Shown: piece after piece, positions 1 to 7,902 of the stretch
How the letters are laid out: each line of letters opens with the position of its first letter
Position numbering within the stretch: position 1 is the first letter of the stretch
The notes under the pieces: generated by a model
What the model was told of the DNA's origin: nothing
The model's input: only the letters and a program-made list of their open reading frames with translations
Databases searched by the model: none
Translations under genes and position numbers: made by a program
Assembly: GCA_905205085.1 (NCBI GenBank)
Contig: CAJLCG010000011.1
Location: 1 to 37,870, forward strand
From: an uncultured Oscillospiraceae bacterium
Lineage (GTDB): Bacteria; Bacillota; Clostridia; Oscillospirales; Oscillospiraceae
DNA length: 37,870 nt
Direction: 5' to 3'

Positions 1-1
1 C

Positions 2-57
2 GCTTTCTTGAAAGAAAGCTTGGCAAAGAACTTTGTGCAAAGCTTCGCTTTGCCTCT
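2..57. repeat. Dispersed two-hairpin intergenic repeat, copy 1
   Basis: This element matches 15195-15250 at 50 of 56 positions. It holds two small stem-loops: an 8-bp palindrome around GCTTTCTT-GA-AAGAAAGC, and GCAAAGC-ttc-GCTTTGC. Both copies sit just before a strong terminator. The other copy begins 4 bases after a stop codon, so this copy probably lies just after a plus-strand gene that ends outside the window (inference). Confidence 0.75.
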
Positions 58-70
58 CGCGTAACATGTA

Positions 71-104
71 AAATCCCCGTGGATGCATATCCACGGGGAT
101 TTTT
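71..104. terminator. Bidirectional intrinsic terminator
   Basis: A 13-bp stem (AAATCCCCGTGGA at 71-83 paired with its complement at 90-102) is followed by a run of T on the plus strand and preceded by A residues. It can end the minus-strand DHHW transcript, whose stop is at 110, and a plus-strand transcript arriving from outside the window. Confidence 0.85.
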
Positions 105-109
105 TCTAC

Positions 110-1231
110 TTATCGGCTCAGCACGAACAGGTCCTTGCTGGAAGAGATGAAGTTGGAGATGCTGTACAGCACCACCACCTGGTCAATCTCGTTGGTCTCC
201 ACATAGTCCTTCACGCTGTTCAGATTCATGCGGGGGTCAAACAGATGGATTTCGGAGAAGTTCTGGGTCAGGAAAGGAGCCAGGGAGTCGGAGTAGGAGT
301 CCCGGATCACCAGCACCTTGGGGGCGTCGGTGTGCTCCGTCTCAATAACGCACAGAGGCTGGTTGCCGCCCAGGAAGGAGGAGTACTTGTCCTTCTTGTC
401 CAGGTAGCTGTCCACATACAGGGTGCTGTCGGTGGGGGTGCCGTCAAAGTAGGCGGTCACCTTCAAACCGTCGCCGGAGATATACCGGTCGATGTGGTCG
501 GGGGCCACCCAGCGCACCCCGGAGCTGGAGAAGATGGTACCGTAGAAGGAGTCGGTCACCGTCACCTTGGCGTCCTCATTCAGAGGGGCCGCCTCCATGC
601 CCATGGCCTCCATCAGGGCGGTATAGCCGTAGTAGGCGCCCAGGCTGGTCCAGTGGTGGTCGGTGCGGTAGTAGATGTCCTCGTCCTTGTGCTCCTCCAG
701 GGCAGAGTACACGTCGATGGTGTAGGTCTGCACCGTGTCGTACAGGCGGTCAATGATGGCCTTCTCGTCCGCGGTGGGAGCACCCTCAGGCAGCCGGTCC
801 GACCAGATCTCTGCCGCAGAGGGGATAATGCCGAAGTACACCGGCACGTCCACGTTGTTCACCAGGGCATTGACAAAGCCTGCACTGGTCATCAGCGTGT
901 CATAGTCCGGCTCGTCCAGGCGGTTGATCAGGGTGTCATTCTTGCCGAAGTAGACCCCGTTGTTCTCCTGCTTGCCGCTCAGCCGCTCGCTCCAGGCCTT
1001 CAGGGCGACCCACAGGTCTCGGCCGATCACGTGGTCATTGACGTAGTCCTCCGCGTCCTCCATAAACTTGCCGCTCTGAAGGTTCTCCAAGCTCAGCTTG
1101 GGAGGCGTCTGCAAATAGCGGTTTTCCAGCTCGGAGAACTCCTTGTCCGGAACCAACAGACTGCCCACCAAAATCCCGCCGATGAACAGAGAAAACAGGA
1201 CCGTCAAAAAGATACAATACTTTTTATTCAT
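110..1231 (-). CDS. DHHW family protein (extracytoplasmic acylation partner)
   Basis: 373 aa. An N-terminal membrane anchor (about residues 6-26) precedes an extracytoplasmic domain of the AlgX/AlgJ-like DHHW family. The family motif DHHW is at 191-194, and a SGNH-like RDSYS block with a candidate nucleophile serine lies further on. Proteins of this family work with a membrane-bound O-acyltransferase to acylate cell-surface polymers; the polymer here is unknown. The start at 1231 follows a good AAGGAGGG ribosome site; an upstream in-frame ATG at 1333 lies inside the preceding gene and is rejected. Only 11 bases separate it from the MBOAT gene, so the two are one operon. Family assignment is firm; the substrate is not known. 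Confidence 0.88.
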   Translation of the reverse strand: MNKKYCIFLTVLFSLFIGGILVGSLLVPDKEFSELENRYLQTPPKLSLENLQSGKFMEDAEDYVNDHVIGRDLWVALKAWSERLSGKQENNGVYFGKNDTLINRLDEPDYDTLMTSAGFVNALVNNVDVPVYFGIIPSAAEIWSDRLPEGAPTADEKAIIDRLYDTVQTYTIDVYSALEEHKDEDIYYRTDHHWTSLGAYYGYTALMEAMGMEAAPLNEDAKVTVTDSFYGTIFSSSGVRWVAPDHIDRYISGDGLKVTAYFDGTPTDSTLYVDSYLDKKDKYSSFLGGNQPLCVIETEHTDAPKVLVIRDSYSDSLAPFLTQNFSEIHLFDPRMNLNSVKDYVETNEIDQVVVLYSISNFISSSKDLFVLSR

Positions 1232-1242
1232 GGATACCCTCC

Positions 1243-2646
1243 TTAGAAGCGGAAATACAGGAAGGGATTGTAGGTGCCGTCCACCAGATAGGCGGTGCAC
1301 ACCACCAGTCCCGCCAGCACCAGCACCGTACACACCACCTCAGCCGCCGGGGTCTTGAGCTTGTGGTACAGCTTGGCGCCCAGAGGGGTGGAGGCCACAG
1401 CGGCCACCAACAGGATGGGCAGGTAGCTGGTCACATAGTAGCCCAGCTTGGCGTCCATCAGCGGCACGCCGCCCAGGCCGAACATCACCTTCAGGTAGGA
1501 GCCCAGCTGAGCAAAGTCCTCGATGGCGAAGATGGCCCAGCTGACCACCACAAAGAACAGGGTGTAGATGTGGCCCACCAGGGCGGGGACCTTGCTGAGC
1601 ACCTTCAGCAGGAAGAACTTCTCCAGCATCAGCAGGACGAAGAAGTAGAGACCCCAAATGAGGTAGTTCCAGCTGGCGCCGTGCCAGATGCCCGTGGCGG
1701 CCCACACCACCAGCAGGTTGAACATCCAACGGGGCTTGGAGCAGCGGTTGCCTCCCAGGGGGATATACAGGTACTCCCGGAACCAGGTGGACAGGGAGAT
1801 GTGCCAACGCCGCCAGAACTCAGTAATGCTTTTGGAGATATAGGGGTAGTTGAAGTTGGGCAGGAACTCAAAGCCCAGCATCCGGCCCAGGCCGATTGCC
1901 ATGTCGGAGTAGCCCGAGAAGTCAAAGTAGATCTGGAAGGTAAAGGCGATCACACCCAGCCAGGCGCCCAGCACGGTGAGCTCCCCGGCAGACATGGCCT
2001 TGTAGGCCTCCCACAGCATGCCCACGTTGTTGGCCACCAGCACCTTCTTGGCCATACCCACCATAAAGATCTGCACGCCGGAGGCAAACTTCTCCGTGGA
2101 GGTGGTGCGCTCGTTGATCTGATCTCCCAGGTCCTTATATTTGATGATAGGACCGGCAATCAGCTGGGGGAACAGGGTGACGAAGGTGCCGAAGTTGATG
2201 ATATTGCGCTGGGCACGGGTATCTCCACGGTACACATCGATGGTGTAGCTCATGGTCTGGAAGGTATAGAAGGAGATGCCGATGGGCAGGTGGATGTTCA
2301 GCACCGGCATAAAGGTCAGGCCCATGGCCTGGAAGGAACCGGCCAGGAAGTCCCAGTACTTGAAGAACAGCAGCAGGGCCAGGTTGAAGATAATGGACGA
2401 GGCCACTGCCATCCGGGCTCCCTTGTCGTTGCCCTTCTTCTTGCACCGCTCCACCAGCATACCGTGGGTATAGTCAATGGCGGTGGACAGGAACATGATG
2501 GCCACGTACTCCCGCTCTCCCCAGTAGTAGAAGAACAGCGAGGAGATGAGCAGCACCACGTTGCGTCCCTTCCGGGGCACCACGTAGTAGACCAGCAGGG
2601 TCAAAGCCAGAAAATAAAATAGAAAAATTGGGGTCGAAAAAACCAT
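1243..2646 (-). CDS. MBOAT family O-acyltransferase (AlgI/DltB-like)
   Basis: 467 aa, about 10-12 membrane segments. The MBOAT signature is clear: the FWRRWHISLSTWFREYLYIP block around 277-296 and the conserved catalytic histidine in GIWHG (His322). AlgI-like enzymes move acyl groups across the membrane, often onto polysaccharides or teichoic acid. The next gene encodes a DHHW protein, the usual extracytoplasmic partner, which supports an acyl-transfer pair on the cell surface (inference). The start at 2646 follows AGGAGG. It lies 93 bases after the Big2/DUF4358 lipoprotein gene, with a hairpin in between that may reduce readthrough. DltB is unlikely because no other dlt gene is present. Confidence 0.92.
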   Translation of the reverse strand: MVFSTPIFLFYFLALTLLVYYVVPRKGRNVVLLISSLFFYYWGEREYVAIMFLSTAIDYTHGMLVERCKKKGNDKGARMAVASSIIFNLALLLFFKYWDFLAGSFQAMGLTFMPVLNIHLPIGISFYTFQTMSYTIDVYRGDTRAQRNIINFGTFVTLFPQLIAGPIIKYKDLGDQINERTTSTEKFASGVQIFMVGMAKKVLVANNVGMLWEAYKAMSAGELTVLGAWLGVIAFTFQIYFDFSGYSDMAIGLGRMLGFEFLPNFNYPYISKSITEFWRRWHISLSTWFREYLYIPLGGNRCSKPRWMFNLLVVWAATGIWHGASWNYLIWGLYFFVLLMLEKFFLLKVLSKVPALVGHIYTLFFVVVSWAIFAIEDFAQLGSYLKVMFGLGGVPLMDAKLGYYVTSYLPILLVAAVASTPLGAKLYHKLKTPAAEVVCTVLVLAGLVVCTAYLVDGTYNPFLYFRF

Positions 2647-2683
2647 ATGGTTATCCTCCTGGGTAAAACGAAACAGAATGAAA

Positions 2684-2707
2684 GGCGGACGGCACAGACC
2701 GTCCGCC
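2684..2707 (-). terminator. Intercistronic hairpin (terminator or attenuator)
   Basis: A perfect 9-bp stem (GGCGGACGG / CCGTCCGCC) with a 6-base loop lies between the DUF4358 lipoprotein stop and the MBOAT start. On the minus strand it is followed by a broken T-rich tract, so termination is probably partial. Confidence 0.6.
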
Positions 2708-2739
2708 CCATGATATCACATTCCGCGGGGGAGAATCAA

Positions 2740-3708
2740 TCAAAACAGAGCATTAAAATCCTTCACGATGGAATCGCAGTCCTCGCCAACCACCATCATC
2801 ACGTAGTTGCCGTTGGACACCACCCGGGACTGCTCGGTCCAGATGCGGGTGGGCTCGGGATACCAGGCGCCGCCGTTTACCATGGAGTCAATGCGAGCCT
2901 GGAAGATGCTCTTCACCTTGGCCACATCGCTGCTGTTCTTTACCTGAACCAGGGCCATCTCACCCATGTTCATGGACATCATATTGATGTACACATTGCA
3001 CTGCTCGGTGGCAATGCCGCTCAGGCCGGCATAGTAGTTGTTCATCAGGCCGGAATCCGCCAGGGTCAGGTTGGGCATAGAGTACTTGGAGGAAACGGAG
3101 GAATAGAAGGCCGCCAGATCCACCTTGCTGGGCTCAGGATCGGGGGTGGTGGTTCCGCCGCCGGAGCTGGAGCCTCCGCCAGAGCTGGAACCTCCGCCAG
3201 TGGAGGGCTTCTCCTCCTCCCACCGGCAGGCCACCACGCAGGTAGCCTTCTGGTCACCGGCAGTCACGGTAATCTTGGTGTTGCCGGGCTTGACCGCCAC
3301 AACCTTACCGTTCTCATCCACGGTGGCCACGCTGGGGTCGCCGGACTTAAAGGTCACCTTGGTGCCCTCGGGCACGCCGTCGGCCTTCAGGGTGTAGCTG
3401 GAACCGGCAGAGAAGAGGGTAAAGCCGGTGCGGCTCAGGGTCAGCTTGGCCTCCTCCTGAGTCCCGCCCTGGGAGCCGTCGGGAGTGCTGGTGCTGCCGG
3501 AGCCGGAAGTGCTCACGTCAGAGCCGGAGCCAGAGGCGTCGGGGGTGCTCACGTCAGAGCTGGAAGACGACTGGCTGCCCTGGCTGGAAGAGATGCTGCT
3601 GTTGTCAGAGCTCTGGCTGCTGTTGGCGCCGTCGTTGGAGCCGCAGCCGGCCAGCAGAGACAGGGAGAGGGTGGCGGCAAGAAGCAGAGCATAAGTGCGG
3701 TGTTTCAT
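2740..3708 (-). CDS. Lipoprotein with Big2-like and DUF4358-like domains
   Basis: 322 aa. A lipoprotein signal peptide ends at LLAGC (lipid-modified Cys22). A Ser/Gly-rich linker (about 23-90) leads to a bacterial Ig-like (Big2-type) domain at about 92-170, marked by SGDPSVATVDENGKVVAV. A second Gly/Ser linker follows, then a C-terminal domain of about 130 residues that resembles DUF4358. Clostridial DUF4358 lipoproteins are often encoded beside MBOAT/DHHW genes, as here, so a role in the same surface-modification process is likely but unproven. The start is supported by AAAGGAG upstream. No catalytic motif is evident. The Big2 domain suggests binding to cell wall or surface glycan. Confidence 0.8.
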   Translation of the reverse strand: MKHRTYALLLAATLSLSLLAGCGSNDGANSSQSSDNSSISSSQGSQSSSSSDVSTPDASGSGSDVSTSGSGSTSTPDGSQGGTQEEAKLTLSRTGFTLFSAGSSYTLKADGVPEGTKVTFKSGDPSVATVDENGKVVAVKPGNTKITVTAGDQKATCVVACRWEEEKPSTGGGSSSGGGSSSGGGTTTPDPEPSKVDLAAFYSSVSSKYSMPNLTLADSGLMNNYYAGLSGIATEQCNVYINMMSMNMGEMALVQVKNSSDVAKVKSIFQARIDSMVNGGAWYPEPTRIWTEQSRVVSNGNYVMMVVGEDCDSIVKDFNALF

Positions 3709-3824
3709 AGTCGATAACTCCTTTTTCTTCGCTGGATTTCAGCGGTATTTTCTGTATTCAGTGGGTTGGACGGTCGTTGAAAAAAAAGGTTCCCAACTTT
3801 TTTAAAAAAATTTTTTGTCCTCCC

Positions 3825-3853
3825 TTGACAGGGGGCGACGTTGGGTGTATCTT
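3825..3853 (+). promoter_or_regulatory. Candidate promoter of the cadC operon
   Basis: TTGACA (3825-3830) and TATCTT (3848-3853) are separated by 17 bases. The predicted start of transcription falls just before or within the CadC-type operator. A TACAAT at 3859-3864 is a second possible -10 but lacks a matching -35. Confidence 0.55.
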
Positions 3854-3864
3854 GATGGTACAAT

Positions 3865-3884
3865 ATATGAACAGTTATTCATAT
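3865..3884. promoter_or_regulatory. CadC/CzrA-type operator
   Basis: ATATGAA-N6-TTCATAT forms a perfect 7-bp inverted repeat, matching the usual ArsR/SmtB-family operator pattern TGAA-N6-TTCA. It lies between the promoter and the ribosome site of the adjacent cadC-like gene, so autoregulation by that protein is the natural reading. Confidence 0.8.
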
Positions 3885-3908
3885 GATAATTTGAAGGAGG
3901 GATGACCC

Positions 3909-4277
3909 ATGGAGCAGGAGCGGGACCAGGACCTGTGCTGCGCCGTCACTCAGGTACACACCGACGCGGTGGAACACGTCCGCGCCCAGCTGCCCCGGGA
4001 CGAGACCCTGTACGATCTGGCGGAGCTCTTTAAGATCTTCGGGGACAGCACCCGGGTAAAGATTCTCTACGCGCTGCTGGAATCGGAGCTGTGCGTGTGC
4101 GACATCGCCAAGCTCATGGACGTGAGCCAGTCCGCCGTCTCCCACCAGCTGCGGGTGCTGAAGGCCAGTAAGCTGGTAAAATTCCGCCGGGAGGGCAAGA
4201 CCATCTACTACTCCCTGGCCGATGACCACGTGGTAAGTATTTTGAATCAAGGAATGGAACATATTGAGGAGGAATAA
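3909..4277 (+). CDS. cadC: ArsR/SmtB-family metalloregulator, CadC type
   Basis: 122 aa winged-helix repressor that senses metal ions. Both known CadC metal sites can be read. The alpha3N cysteines are Cys10/Cys11 and Cys62/Cys64 (ELCVCDIA). The alpha5 site is Asp105-x-His107 with His118 and Glu121, the same ligand set and spacing as in staphylococcal CadC. The recognition helix is around VSQSAVSHQLRVLK (72-85). Cadmium, lead or zinc should release it from the operator 25 bases upstream. It is the first gene of an operon with a metallochaperone and an efflux ATPase, spaced 3 and 29 bases apart. The N-terminal cysteines are adjacent (CC) rather than separated as in S. aureus CadC. Confidence 0.9.
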   Translation: MEQERDQDLCCAVTQVHTDAVEHVRAQLPRDETLYDLAELFKIFGDSTRVKILYALLESELCVCDIAKLMDVSQSAVSHQLRVLKASKLVKFRREGKTIYYSLADDHVVSILNQGMEHIEEE

Positions 4278-4280
4278 CCC

Positions 4281-4502
4281 ATGAAAAAGACCTTTCGCAT
4301 GATCGACCTGGACTGTGCCAACTGCGCGGCCAAGATGGAGCGGGCCATCCAGAACATTGACGGCGTCACCAGCGCCACCGTCAGCTTTATGACCCAGAAG
4401 CTCACCCTGGAGGCAGACGACGCCCGCTTTGACCAGATCGTGAAAGAGGCGGTGAAGGCCTGCAAGAAGGTGGAGCCCGACTGCGAGATCGTGGTCAAGT
4501 AA
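4281..4502 (+). CDS. Free-standing heavy-metal-associated (HMA) domain protein
   Basis: 73 aa, a single HMA ferredoxin-like fold. The metal-binding motif is DCANC (Cys12, Cys15). The sequence closely resembles the N-terminal domain of cadmium/zinc P-type ATPases, yet here it is a separate gene 29 bases before an ATPase that begins directly with membrane segments. It probably hands Zn/Cd/Pb to that pump (inference). The start is 3 bases after the cadC stop, with GAGGAGG inside the end of cadC as ribosome site. Confidence 0.9.
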   Translation: MKKTFRMIDLDCANCAAKMERAIQNIDGVTSATVSFMTQKLTLEADDARFDQIVKEAVKACKKVEPDCEIVVK

Positions 4503-4531
4503 GACCCGAAGAAATAAGGAGGCGGCTTGCC

Positions 4532-6472
4532 ATGACCAAAAAGCAGAAAAAAATGCTTTGGCGCATTCTCATAGCCTTTCTTTTATTGATCGCTGCCGCA
4601 TTGCTCCCGGAACAGATTTATCCCGGAGCATATTGGGTCATCGATTTCACCGGGCAGTGGTCACCACCCGCGGAATGGCTGGAGGCGGGCTACACCCAAT
4701 ACAGCTTCGGCTTTGTCCAGCCGCTGGTCTATCTAATCCCCTACCTGGTCATCGGCTGGGACATCCTGTGGAAGGCAGTCCGGAACATCTTAAACGGCCA
4801 GGTGTTTGACGAGAACTTCCTCATGGCCCTGGCCACGGTGGGCGCCTTCGGCTGCGGGGAGTACCGGGAGGGCGTGGCCGTCATGCTCTTCTACCAGGTG
4901 GGCGAGCTATTCCAGAGCGTGGCCGTCAGCCGCAGCCGCGCCTCCATCGCCCAGCTCATGGACATCCGTCCCGACAGCGCCAACGTAGAGCGAGATGGCC
5001 AGGTGGTCACCGTGGACCCGGAGGAGGTGGCGGTGAACGAGATCATCGTCATCCGGGCCGGGGAGCGGGTGCCCCTGGACGGCACTATTATGGAAGGGGC
5101 CTCCGCCCTGGACACCGCCGCCCTCACCGGCGAGTCCATGCCCCGGGATGTGGCCACCGGGGACGAGGTGGTCAGCGGCTGCGTCAACCTGAGCGGTCTG
5201 CTGCGGGTGAAGGTAAGCCGTCCCTTTGGCGAGTCCACCGTGTCCAAGATCCTGGACCTGGTGGAGAACTCCGCCGCCAAAAAGGCCAAGGCGGAGCACT
5301 TCATTACCAAATTTGCCCGGTACTACACCCCCGCCGTGGTGCTGTGCGCCGTGGCGTTGGCTCTGATTCCCCCGCTGGCGGGGCTGGGCCCCTGGCGCAC
5401 CTGGGTGCTGCGGGCCCTCAATTTCCTGGTGGTGTCCTGCCCCTGCGCCCTGGTTATCTCCATCCCCCTCAGCTTCTTCGGCGGCATCGGCGGTGCCTCT
5501 CGCCAGGGCATCCTGGTAAAGGGCGGCAACTACCTGGAGGCGCTGGCCAAGGCGGACACGGTAGTCTTTGACAAGACGGGCACCCTGACCCAGGGCCGCT
5601 TTGCGGTAACGGAAGTCTCTCCTGTGGGTATGAGTGAGCAGGAACTGCTGGAGCTGGCCGCCCAGGCCGAGCAGTTCTCCACCCACCCCATCGCCCGCTC
5701 CATCCTCACTGCTTGGGGCGGTACCCCCGATCGGGACCGGGTATCCCAGGTGGAGGAGCTGGCGGGCCGGGGCCTGCGGGTCCAGGTAGACGGCAAGACG
5801 GTGCTGGCAGGCAATGAGCGGCTGATGAAGGAGAACGGCGTATCCCTTCCGGAGCAGCCGGAAGCTCCCGGCACGGTCATTCACTTGGCGCTGGATGGCC
5901 AATACGCCGGGCGGCTGGTCATTACCGACCAGCTGAAGCCCGGAGCCAAGGAGGCCATCCAGGCCCTGAAGGCCTCCGGCGTAGGCCGGACGGTCATGCT
6001 CACCGGCGACAGCCAGGCCGCCGGGCAGGCCGCCGCCAAAGAACTGGGACTGGACCAAGTCTATGCCCAGCTGCTTCCCGGAGATAAGGTGGACCAGGTG
6101 GAGGCCCTGCTGGCCGAAAAGCAGCCCGGGAAAACTTTGGCCTATGTGGGGGACGGTATCAACGACGCGCCGGTCCTCTCCCGGGCGGACGTAGGGGTGG
6201 CCATGGGGGCCATGGGCTCCGACGCCGCCATCGAGGCCGCCGACGTGGTGCTCATGGACGACGACCTGCGGAAGCTCTCCCGGGCGGTGGCCATTGCCCG
6301 CAAGACTATGACTATTGTCAAGGAAAACACCATCTTCGCCATCGGGGTGAAGCTGGCGGTGCTGGCCCTGTCCGCCGCGGGACTGGTGGGCCTGTGGTGG
6401 GCGGTGTTTGCCGACGTAGGTGTGTCGGTGATCGCCATTTTGAACGCCAGCCGGATGCTGAAAGCGCATTAA
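4532..6472 (+). CDS. cadA: Heavy-metal P1B-type ATPase (Zn/Cd/Pb efflux)
   Basis: 646 aa. Motifs in order: actuator TGES (199-202), transmembrane CPC (303-305), phosphorylation site DKTGT (347-351), nucleotide-site HP in STHPIA, MLTGD, and hinge GDGINDAP. The last membrane segments carry a Lys (GVKLAVLAL) and an Asp (FADVGVSVIAILNASRML), residues typical of the P1B-2 Zn/Cd/Pb group rather than copper pumps. It has no N-terminal HMA domain; that module is encoded by the gene just upstream. The loop between the first two membrane segments (about 26-60) is long and Trp/Tyr-rich, which is unusual. The start follows AGGAGG. Metal preference is inferred from motifs and from the CadC neighbour. Confidence 0.93.
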   Translation: MTKKQKKMLWRILIAFLLLIAAALLPEQIYPGAYWVIDFTGQWSPPAEWLEAGYTQYSFGFVQPLVYLIPYLVIGWDILWKAVRNILNGQVFDENFLMALATVGAFGCGEYREGVAVMLFYQVGELFQSVAVSRSRASIAQLMDIRPDSANVERDGQVVTVDPEEVAVNEIIVIRAGERVPLDGTIMEGASALDTAALTGESMPRDVATGDEVVSGCVNLSGLLRVKVSRPFGESTVSKILDLVENSAAKKAKAEHFITKFARYYTPAVVLCAVALALIPPLAGLGPWRTWVLRALNFLVVSCPCALVISIPLSFFGGIGGASRQGILVKGGNYLEALAKADTVVFDKTGTLTQGRFAVTEVSPVGMSEQELLELAAQAEQFSTHPIARSILTAWGGTPDRDRVSQVEELAGRGLRVQVDGKTVLAGNERLMKENGVSLPEQPEAPGTVIHLALDGQYAGRLVITDQLKPGAKEAIQALKASGVGRTVMLTGDSQAAGQAAAKELGLDQVYAQLLPGDKVDQVEALLAEKQPGKTLAYVGDGINDAPVLSRADVGVAMGAMGSDAAIEAADVVLMDDDLRKLSRAVAIARKTMTIVKENTIFAIGVKLAVLALSAAGLVGLWWAVFADVGVSVIAILNASRMLKAH

Positions 6473-6478
6473 AGAAAT

Positions 6479-6523
6479 GAAAGCCCGTGGGCTTGCCGTT
6501 TGGCAGCCCACAGGCTTTTTTAT
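6479..6523. terminator. Bidirectional terminator between cadA and rluA-like gene
   Basis: A long imperfect stem (AAGCCCGTGGGCTTGCC against GGCAGCCCACAGGCTT) is followed by T residues on the plus strand and flanked by A residues on the other side. It sits between convergent genes and can serve both. Confidence 0.8.
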
Positions 6524-7425
6524 AGTCCTTCCTGTTCCATCAGCCGCCTCATGTCCGGCGGCACCGGGGCGGTAAAGGACATCTCCTGTCCGGTAATGGG
6601 GTGGCGGAAGGTGAGGCGGTGGGAGTGGAGGGCGGGCCGGGGAATGCGGTTGGGCTCCTCCGTTCCGTAGAGGAAGTCCCCCACCAGGGGGTGGCCCAGG
6701 CGGGCCATATGCACCCGGATCTGGTGGGTGCGGCCGGTATCCAGCACCAGGCGTACCAGGGCGCAGTTCTCCCCCGCCTTTACCACCTCATAGTGGGTGC
6801 GGGCAGGTTTTCCGTCGGGGCGCACCATCTGCTCCACCAGGGAGCCGGGTTTCGGCCCCAGAGGAGCGTCCACCGTCCCGGCAGGCGGCTCAGGCACCCC
6901 CTGGCACACCGCCAGGTACTCCCGGCGGAAACTGTCAGTGTGGAGCTGCTCCTTGAGCACCTCCTGGGCATGGGGGTGGCGGGCCACCACCAGCAGGCCG
7001 GAGGTGCCCCGGTCCAGGCGGTGGACGGGGTGAAAGTCCCCCTCTGCCCCCTCCTGATCGTAATAATAAAGGAGATAATTCCCAATTGTATCGGAATAGT
7101 GCCCCGGGCCGGGGTGGACAGGCACTCCGGGGGCCTTATTGAGCACCACCACATCTCCGTCCTCATAGACGATATCCAGGGGGCCAGGGGCGGGCAGAAT
7201 GCCGCTGCGCCGCTCCGGGTCAGACAGTCGCACCGAGAGCACCTGCCCCTCCTGGGGACAAAACCGGGTGTTCACCCGCGCCCCATCCACCAGGATGCCG
7301 TCAGGTAGCCATTTGATTCGCCGCACCACCGTGCCAGACAGGCCCAGATGCCGCTTGAGCAGGGTGTCCACCTTGATCCCTGCCAGCGCCCCGGTGATGG
7401 GCAGTTCCAGCCGACGCACGCTCAT
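6520..7425 (-). CDS. RluA-family pseudouridine synthase
   Basis: 301 aa. An S4-like RNA-binding region at about 17-70 is followed by the catalytic domain with HRLDRGTSG; the catalytic aspartate is Asp138. The GRTHQIRVH block near the C-terminus is also typical. It converts specific uridines in rRNA or tRNA to pseudouridine; which site cannot be told from sequence alone (RluD/RluC/YhcT-like). The start at 7425 overlaps the stop of the preceding membrane-protein gene by 4 bases (ATGA), so its translation is probably coupled to the XRE/DERN operon. A longer reading from 7488 would overlap that gene by 67 bases and is rejected. Why an RNA modification enzyme ends this operon is unclear. Confidence 0.9.
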   Translation of the reverse strand: MSVRRLELPITGALAGIKVDTLLKRHLGLSGTVVRRIKWLPDGILVDGARVNTRFCPQEGQVLSVRLSDPERRSGILPAPGPLDIVYEDGDVVVLNKAPGVPVHPGPGHYSDTIGNYLLYYYDQEGAEGDFHPVHRLDRGTSGLLVVARHPHAQEVLKEQLHTDSFRREYLAVCQGVPEPPAGTVDAPLGPKPGSLVEQMVRPDGKPARTHYEVVKAGENCALVRLVLDTGRTHQIRVHMARLGHPLVGDFLYGTEEPNRIPRPALHSHRLTFRHPITGQEMSFTAPVPPDMRRLMEQEGL

Positions 7426-7889
7426 AGCTTCCGGGACAGGCCCAACTGGGTCCCCAGGAACAGCAGAACGTACGCCGCCATAGAGCACAGCAGCACGGTC
7501 ACCAGCCGCCGGTCCACCGCCACCAGCAGAAAGGCGGCCAGAGCCTGGAGGAAGAACACCCCCACCCCGGCCAGCTGGGCGGCCTGGGCGGTAATGCGCT
7601 GATTGCGCTCATCGGTCTCCTGGATGCGGGCCTTGCGCCACTTCTCCGGATGACGGAGCATCCACTGGCTGCGGACCAGCAGACCCAGTCCCCCTGCGGT
7701 AATCCCGCAGGCGCCCCCCAGGTAGAAGCCCTGGGCGTGGTCGCTCAGGCCGCTGCCCGGTACCAGCCACACGTAGCATCCCAGGCCCACCAGCCCGATG
7801 GCCAGAATGGCCAGGGCGGCCCAGCTGCGCTGGCGCAGGCTCTTGCCGTAATCCCCGCCTGCATTTCCTGTCATCAGCTTCAAGATCAT
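7422..7889 (-). CDS. Small membrane protein with DERN motif (third of three paralogs)
   Basis: 155 aa, function unknown. Four predicted membrane segments form two pairs (about 24-42 and 52-73; 105-123 and 130-150), split by a charged cytoplasmic linker holding ETDERN (DERN at 93-96). The two genes upstream encode proteins of the same design, so this looks like a tandem gene family. It resembles small Firmicute and archaeal membrane proteins of the DUF2178/DUF3796 kind (recalled likeness, unverified). The ribosome site is GGGGGAGAGGA. It is the most diverged of the three: its linker lacks the EERR stretch found in the others. It is co-transcribed with an XRE regulator. Confidence 0.8.
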   Translation of the reverse strand: MILKLMTGNAGGDYGKSLRQRSWAALAILAIGLVGLGCYVWLVPGSGLSDHAQGFYLGGACGITAGGLGLLVRSQWMLRHPEKWRKARIQETDERNQRITAQAAQLAGVGVFFLQALAAFLLVAVDRRLVTVLLCSMAAYVLLFLGTQLGLSRKL

Positions 7890-7902
7890 GTTCCTCTCCC
7901 CC

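Noticed and set aside
2647..3717. A 356-codon plus-strand open frame opposite the lipoprotein gene
   Set aside because: Ala/Gly/His-rich with no domain, and the opposite strand has a clear signal peptide, lipobox and domains.
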